Shown: positions 59,205 to 64,000 of the stretch, piece after piece
How positions within the stretch are numbered: the first letter of the stretch is position 1
Layout of the letters: each line of letters begins with the position of its first letter
Source of the DNA: Pseudocercospora fijiensis CIRAD86
Lineage: Eukaryota; Ascomycota; Dothideomycetes; Mycosphaerellales; Mycosphaerellaceae
DNA: 64,000 nt
NCBI RefSeq assembly: GCF_000340215.1
Contig: NW_006921534.1
Location: 6,437,450-6,501,449 of the forward strand
Direction of reading: 5' to 3'
Made by a program: the position numbers and the translations under genes
The notes under the pieces: model-generated
Database searches by the model: none
Told to the model about the DNA's origin: nothing
What the model saw: the letters and a program-made list of their open reading frames with translations, nothing else

Positions 59205-59774
59205 ATTTCGCCTTTACCCGTCCCGAGGAGTTAGAGCTAGATCCTACTATAGAATATCTTATAGTAGAGGACTATAGCGGACTTTTCGAAGCTAATCGGC
59301 ATACCTTGCTTAGCCTTTAGCGTATAATGCGCGAGGGTTTCCCCTTATTAGAGCACCTCGTTAGTATATAGCCTTACATTTCGGCGCCTTAGTATATTAA
59401 AGTATAGCCGAAGCGAGATCTAAGCTCTGTCCTAGTTAACAACTCTAACGGGAGCTTCGAGAATATTAATATAGTTAAGTACTAGCCTTCTAAGCCTAAT
59501 AGTGCTCTAGACGCCTCCTAACTAGAAGCGCTCTATTATATTCTAACGGCGCGTCTTACTATTATTTAAGGCCTACCCGGTACTAGTAAGACCTATGTCT
59601 CTATATAAGCTATTAAAGTAATACTCGAGAACTAGAATAAGGGAGATCTACTAATAATTATCGCTTATTAGACTAACTACGCTATCGACTAGTTTTTACG
59701 TTATATCGCTATATTCGAGGAAGAATTTATATATCTCGGTAGTCGTAGCAAGGATAAGGATATCGTTAAGCCGC

Positions 59775-59885
59775 TTTGTTAGGATGCGACGAAGCGCTTC
59801 TAGTTAGTAAGCCGCTTCGTTAGGATACGACGAAGCGCTTCTAGTTAGTAAGCTGCTTCGCTAGGATATAACGAAGCGCTTAAGA
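59775..59885 (+). repeat. 41-bp tandem repeat in copy B
   Basis: Units start at 59786, 59827 and 59868, the same array as in copy A with point differences. A motif beginning CTAATTAGCTATAACTAGCG follows at about 59946. Confidence 0.92.
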
Positions 59886-61430
59886 AATATTAAAGTAAGA
59901 AGGCGTTCGTATTCTAAGCCGTATCTCGACCGCGCCCGCGTCTAGCTAATTAGCTATAACTAGCGATACGGCCCTCGCTCCGTTAGAACGCGACGGAGCG
60001 CTTCCGATTAAGAAATATACGGGGTACGCATTCCCCTACCCCTTACCCTCCGGTTCCGTAAGTAGGGATTTGCCTGTCTTCTTAGCTATACTTTTAGTCT
60101 TATATTAAGTATACGAGGTACCCTTTCCCGAAATCTAGCTAACCTATCTGCCCGATATTAATTAAACATTATTAGAACCTAGCTAACTATCTAATTAAAT
60201 AGTCTTCCTTCGCTATTATAGAAGGCTACTACGAACCTTACCCCGTATCTCGTATTACTCCGCCTATCGCCTAGTAAGGACTTTTACCTTTAATAACAGA
60301 CCTACCTATAATACTCTTTAGGTTTACTTATCCTACGGTCCGATAGAGGAATAACTTAAAACTTTTAGTACGTACCTAAAACGCCTAGTTTTAGGTACGT
60401 ACCTAAAGTTTTAAGTTGTTTACGGTATCCTTTAATTGCTAGACTTTAGGTTTTGCAACGTCTACGGGAAGGCCGTAGGCAGTATACGAACCTGCTTATA
60501 CGTACTGCTTTATACGTAAAATATACTACGCTACTATTCCTTGCTCTCTTATATATAAAATATATCGCTAGAAAGGGGTAGCCCTTTCTAGTATTAGTAG
60601 TTTCCGCGAGATAGAACTACTACCTCCTCGAATTCTATACTTATTAGCGCGGCTTATATATAAGCTTTGCCCTCCGCTATTAACGGAATTAATACGATAC
60701 CGCCTAAAGGATAGCGTAAGCTACTCGGTACTAAAGAGGAAGAGCGGAAGAAGAAGGCCGAACGTACCGCGAGGAAGTTAGCGAGTACGGCTCTACGACG
60801 AGCCTAGAAGAAAGTATAGTAAGCCGAGTAAGACCTAGGCGTAGTATCTTCTTCGTCTGCGCTACTACTATATCTAGCCGCTATATCGTCTACCTTCTCG
60901 GCTACCTAACCTATCCCCTATATTAACCCTCTACTTCGTAGCTAAATAGCTGTAGTAGATAGTTAAATACTCTAGAGTTAGTACTATTCGGCTAGTTAGG
61001 GACGGCTACTTCTCCTAGTACTACGACTACTACCGCTCTCTTTATAGATAGCGCCGCGTATAAATACTAGAGATAGGCTATAGCTCCTCGCTACCTATAT
61101 TAACTAGCTCGAGATCGACGATGTTATCGTAGTAGTCGATTAATTCGCTAGAGCTAACGCCGCTAGCTCTACTTTAAGGGATAGTACTTCTACGTCTATC
61201 GTTTAATAATCGATCGTATAGGCTATCCCTATCTACGACTAGCCTCGGTTAGCTATTCGGCGGGCTCCTCTACGTCCCCTTCTCCCTAAAACAGATAGCA
61301 CTTAACTAGTATACCTATCTAATACTCTCCCTTCGTATATAGGTCCTCTTACCCTACGTAGAATAGTTTACTGCCCCGCTTCGATAGCTACTAGACCCCC
61401 TTCGTCCGCTATAGTATAATCCCTACTAGC

Positions 61431-61790
61431 GCTAGCTTCTATACTAGCGATACCTTCCGCGCTAGCTTCTATACTAGCGATACCTCCCGCGCTAGCTTCT
61501 ATACTAGCGATACCTTCCGCGCTAGCTTCTATACTAGCGATACCTCCCGCGCTAGCTTCTATACTAGCAATACCTCCCGCGCTAGCTTCTATACTAGCGA
61601 TACCTCCTACGCTAGCTTCTATACTAGCGATACCTCCCGCGCTAGCTTCTATACTAGCGATATCTCCCGCGCTAGCTTCTATACTAGCGACGCCTTCCTA
61701 GCTAGCTTCTATACTAGCGACGCCTTCCTAGCTAGCTTCTATACTAGCGACGCCTTCCCCGCTAGCTTCTATACTAGCGACGCCGTCTAA
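61431..61790 (+). repeat. 30-bp minisatellite, twelve units, copy B
   Basis: Twelve units beginning GCTAGCTTCTATACTAGCGA at 61431, 61461 and so on to 61761. The period is exactly 30. Copy A has nine, so unit number changed after the duplication. Confidence 0.95.
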
Positions 61791-63059
61791 GCCTAACTCC
61801 TAAGGAAGCGTAGCTTATTCTTCCCTATTACTAGCTTCGAAGTCCGCTACTTAATCTGCTTCGCCGACTCCTTAAAGAAGTCTCTTCTTCCCTCCTATTC
61901 TAGAGAGCCCCTCGTTGCCTACGACGCCGCCTAAGCTAGACTCCTAAGTAAGCGTAGCTTATTCTCCCCTATTACTAGCTTCGAAGTCCGCTACTTAACT
62001 TACTTCGCCGACTTCTCGAAGAAGTCTCTCCTTCCCTCCTATTCTAGAGAGCCCCTCGTTACCTACTTTAAGAGATAGGACGAATTAACTACTAGCCTTA
62101 GTATAGCGTAGTTAACCGATCGCAAGCGCGAGTATATCTAAGTCTAATTCTAGAGATAGTATTCCTAGCCCTAGCTTAAGGCGAAGCCTGTCTAGATTAA
62201 GAGATAGTATTACTAGGTCTAATTTAAGAGAGAGCTTATAAAGGCCTCGTTCTAGAGCTTAGCTATCGTAGCTATAACGCGGGCTCCTACTATGTATCCG
62301 GCTAAATCCTAGAGGGCGTAACCCGCGCCCTACCTTACTAGAACCCCTACTACCGCTACGACCTACGCTACTACGAGGTCGGTAGAGTCGAGACGATAAT
62401 AGCGACGTTACGCTCGAAAGCTCTCGAGTACCTTCGGTAACTAGTAGGTCTATCTAATCGGATTTAAGTAGTCCTTCGAGTAGCGATACTAGGGTTAATT
62501 CTAACGAGGAACTAGATAACCTATTTATTTTATCGACCCCTTATAGTCGGATAGTACTTTACTAAGCGCTCGCCGTAGATAGTTACTCTTATAAGTATTC
62601 CTAAGACTAGGATACGGAGGTAGAAGGAGAGGAGCCGACGCCGCCTAAAGTTATACTCGTAGAATTTATTACTAAGGGCACTACTACTACCTTCGCCTAA
62701 AGTTAACTTTACTAGCTCCTAGATATACTTATATACGTCGTAGAGTATAGTAAGCTCCCGACGTATATATACGAGTAGCTCTAAGGTATCGACTAGCGTC
62801 GACTTCTCGCTAGGTAGATTAATAGGGTACCTTCTACGGTCCTATTACTTAAGAAGTCGTACCTTATATCTGCTAATTAGCTATTCTATATTACTCGATA
62901 CTAGGATATTAACGCACTTCTCCTCCCTATAACCTTACTTACGACCTATAGAGCCGGTATTCGGTTATTCTATACGCCTCGGTTTACGAAGACTATTACT
63001 TACGAGTAGTATATACTAGTCGGCCGCTCTTCGATACGACCCGAACGCTATAAGTATAT

Positions 63060-64000
63060 AGATAGATAGATAGATAGATATTTCATTTGCCTATTGTAGT
63101 GCCTTTCGGCCTATGTAGGTCTGTTTCTATATATTGTTTTAGGTAGGAAACTAACTTAGTTGGTAAAAACCTCCCTCCTGTCCTATTTATAAGTGTTAAT
63201 CTTCCTCGTTTCCTTGTTTTCCTTCCTCTAGGGTATACTAGTATTATAGTTGTTACCCTCTAACTACCTTGCCTGCTGCCCTGCCCTTCTTTCCCCCTCT
63301 TCTTCCCTCCTTCTTATCTACTCCTTAGTTTCCCTTACTAGTGCGAATTGTTATATAAATCCCTATTTAATAATCTACTTCTCTATCCTCTTTAGGTCTT
63401 CTTTGCTCTAGATTAGCTTATCGTATTCCCTTTCTATTGCTTTTAGTCTCTAATTACTTCTGCCTTCTAACTACTAAGGGTAGACTAGCAGTATATGCTT
63501 AGGGTTCTAAGATTAGTAGCTATATTAGTACGCTCTGCTTTCAATTCCTAGGACGTTTCTTCTAAATAGGTAAGACCTAAGTCTAATATGTTTAGATCTG
63601 ATTTAGATAGCTAGGCTTGCCTCGGCCCTATTTAGGTCCTTATAGAGCTAGTAGTTGTATTGTCCAAATTTGATTAGTGCCTTTAGGGTTCCTAGTCTAA
63701 CTTGTGTTTTGTTCTATTCCTACTCCTATAGGTATCTAGCAATTAACTCTACTAGGCTTTGTTTCTCTCCCTTTAGCTTATCTTCCTTTAGCCTTATATT
63801 TAGTCCCTAAAGCTCTTTCTCTAGCATTTCTCTTATTAAGACTCTATATTGCTCTAGGTCTTTAACTTTCTAGGGAGTTATTTGTAGTCTGTCTCGCCTC
63901 CTAGTCCTAATATACTAGGCTTTTATCTTGTCTAGTGCCTTTTAGATAGTCTATTAGACTAGGTATTCTATTGTCTTTGCCGTATATTAGTGTCTTAGTC
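63060..64000 (-). mobile_element. Tad1-clade LINE, copy 4, partial
   Basis: The 3' end of a fourth LINE on the minus strand, running off the right edge. The GATA tail is at 63058-63081, followed by sequence collinear with 26975-27915 and 40602-41520. It interrupts copy B at CGCTATAAGTATATA, where copy A continues uninterrupted (54440-54455), so the insertion is younger than the block duplication. Only the C-terminal part of ORF2 is present. Confidence 0.93.

Larger units (their letters stand above)
59205..63059 (+). pseudogene. Upf1/Hrr1-like SF1 helicase block, copy B
   Basis: A second copy of the block at 50.59-54.4 kb, collinear and very similar. It begins inside the gene, at the sequence equivalent to about 50590, directly after the gypsy LTR, so the N-terminus is missing. 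Walker A is at 59570-59593 (Gly-Leu-Pro-Gly-Thr-Ser-Lys-Thr). Phe-Glu-Glu-Glu-Phe-Ile and a 41-bp repeat array follow, then the Lys/Glu helix (about 60710-60810), a twelve-unit 30-bp minisatellite, the 140-bp duplication and the start of the unrecognised downstream protein (about 62640 on). LINE copy 4 cuts it at 63059. Relative to copy A it lacks about 60 bases near 60020 (the equivalent of 51390-51530 is shortened) and keeps slightly more CpG. Confidence 0.75.
1..64000. other. Window-wide RIP-type mutation
   Basis: Almost the whole window is rich in TA, TAG and CTA and poor in CA and TG, while CG dinucleotides persist (for example CG runs near 58007). That is the expected result of repeat-induced point mutation converting CpA to TpA on both strands. 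Reading frames of hundreds of residues are interrupted only at positions where Gln (CAG/CAA) or Trp (TGG) would fit. Cysteines and histidines in recognisable motifs are commonly replaced by Tyr (TGY and CAY to TAY), and Gly by Ser or Arg. LINE copies and the gypsy remnant at 57.0-59.2 kb keep noticeably more CA/TG. RIP is known from Pezizomycotina. The organism assignment is inferred from this signature and from the gene families present. Confidence 0.93.

Noticed and set aside
61431..61790. Regular 30-bp repeats considered as a CRISPR array
   Set aside because: Units abut without unique spacers and the context is fungal. This is a minisatellite.
1..64000. tRNA, rRNA or other structured RNA genes
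   Set aside because: I found no clover-leaf or rRNA-like segment that I could support by eye. A covariance-model scan would be needed to exclude decayed copies.

Overview
This window looks like repeat-rich accessory or subtelomere-like DNA from a filamentous ascomycete (Pezizomycotina). It appears almost entirely decayed by repeat-induced point mutation (RIP). TpA is everywhere, CpA and TpG are scarce, and CpG is kept. No open reading frame longer than 87 codons survives in 64 kb. Even so, many very long reading frames can be followed by eye, broken only by TAG/TAA where CAG, CAA or TGG codons would be expected. Nearly every gene below is therefore annotated as a pseudogene. Coordinates of decayed genes are approximate, and no gene symbol is assigned.

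Layout. 1-6.1 kb: two decayed Ty3/gypsy-type elements in opposite orientation (gag on the minus strand; gag-protease on the plus strand), with partial LTRs. 6.15-9.08 kb: a decayed, unrecognised minus-strand protein of about 950 residues. 9.6-11.3 kb: unrecognised plus-strand coding remnants. 11.4-18 kb: a large RecQ-type helicase of the fungal telomere-linked-helicase kind. 18.76-23.66 kb: a full-length Tad1-clade LINE. 23.8-26.1 kb: an unrecognised minus-strand gene. 26.1-48.9 kb: four plus-strand genes (two unrecognised, two SNF2-type helicases), each preceded by a copy of one shared upstream module. Two further LINEs interrupt this series, and there is one assembly gap (38213-38312). 48.87-50.17 kb: a tandem array with short telomere-like TTAGGG tracts. 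50.17-57.02 kb and 59.2-63.06 kb: two copies of a Upf1/Hrr1-like SF1 helicase block. They are separated by a gypsy integrase-chromodomain remnant and its LTR. The second copy is cut by a fourth LINE that runs off the right edge.

How the parts fit. Helicase genes of three families (RecQ, SNF2, Upf1/Hrr1-like) sit together, duplicated, beside telomere-like tracts. This suggests a duplicated subtelomeric or mobile helicase island that was inactivated by RIP. Retrotransposons entered later: the LINEs keep more CpA/TpG than their surroundings, and three have clean target-site duplications. The least expected features are a palindrome family, usually in pairs and centred on TTTACTAGCTAGTAAA, found in introns and intergenic DNA from 10.8 to 47.9 kb; the gene-upstream module shared by four genes; and a 1110-bp tract identical between two LINE copies that otherwise differ every few tens of bases.
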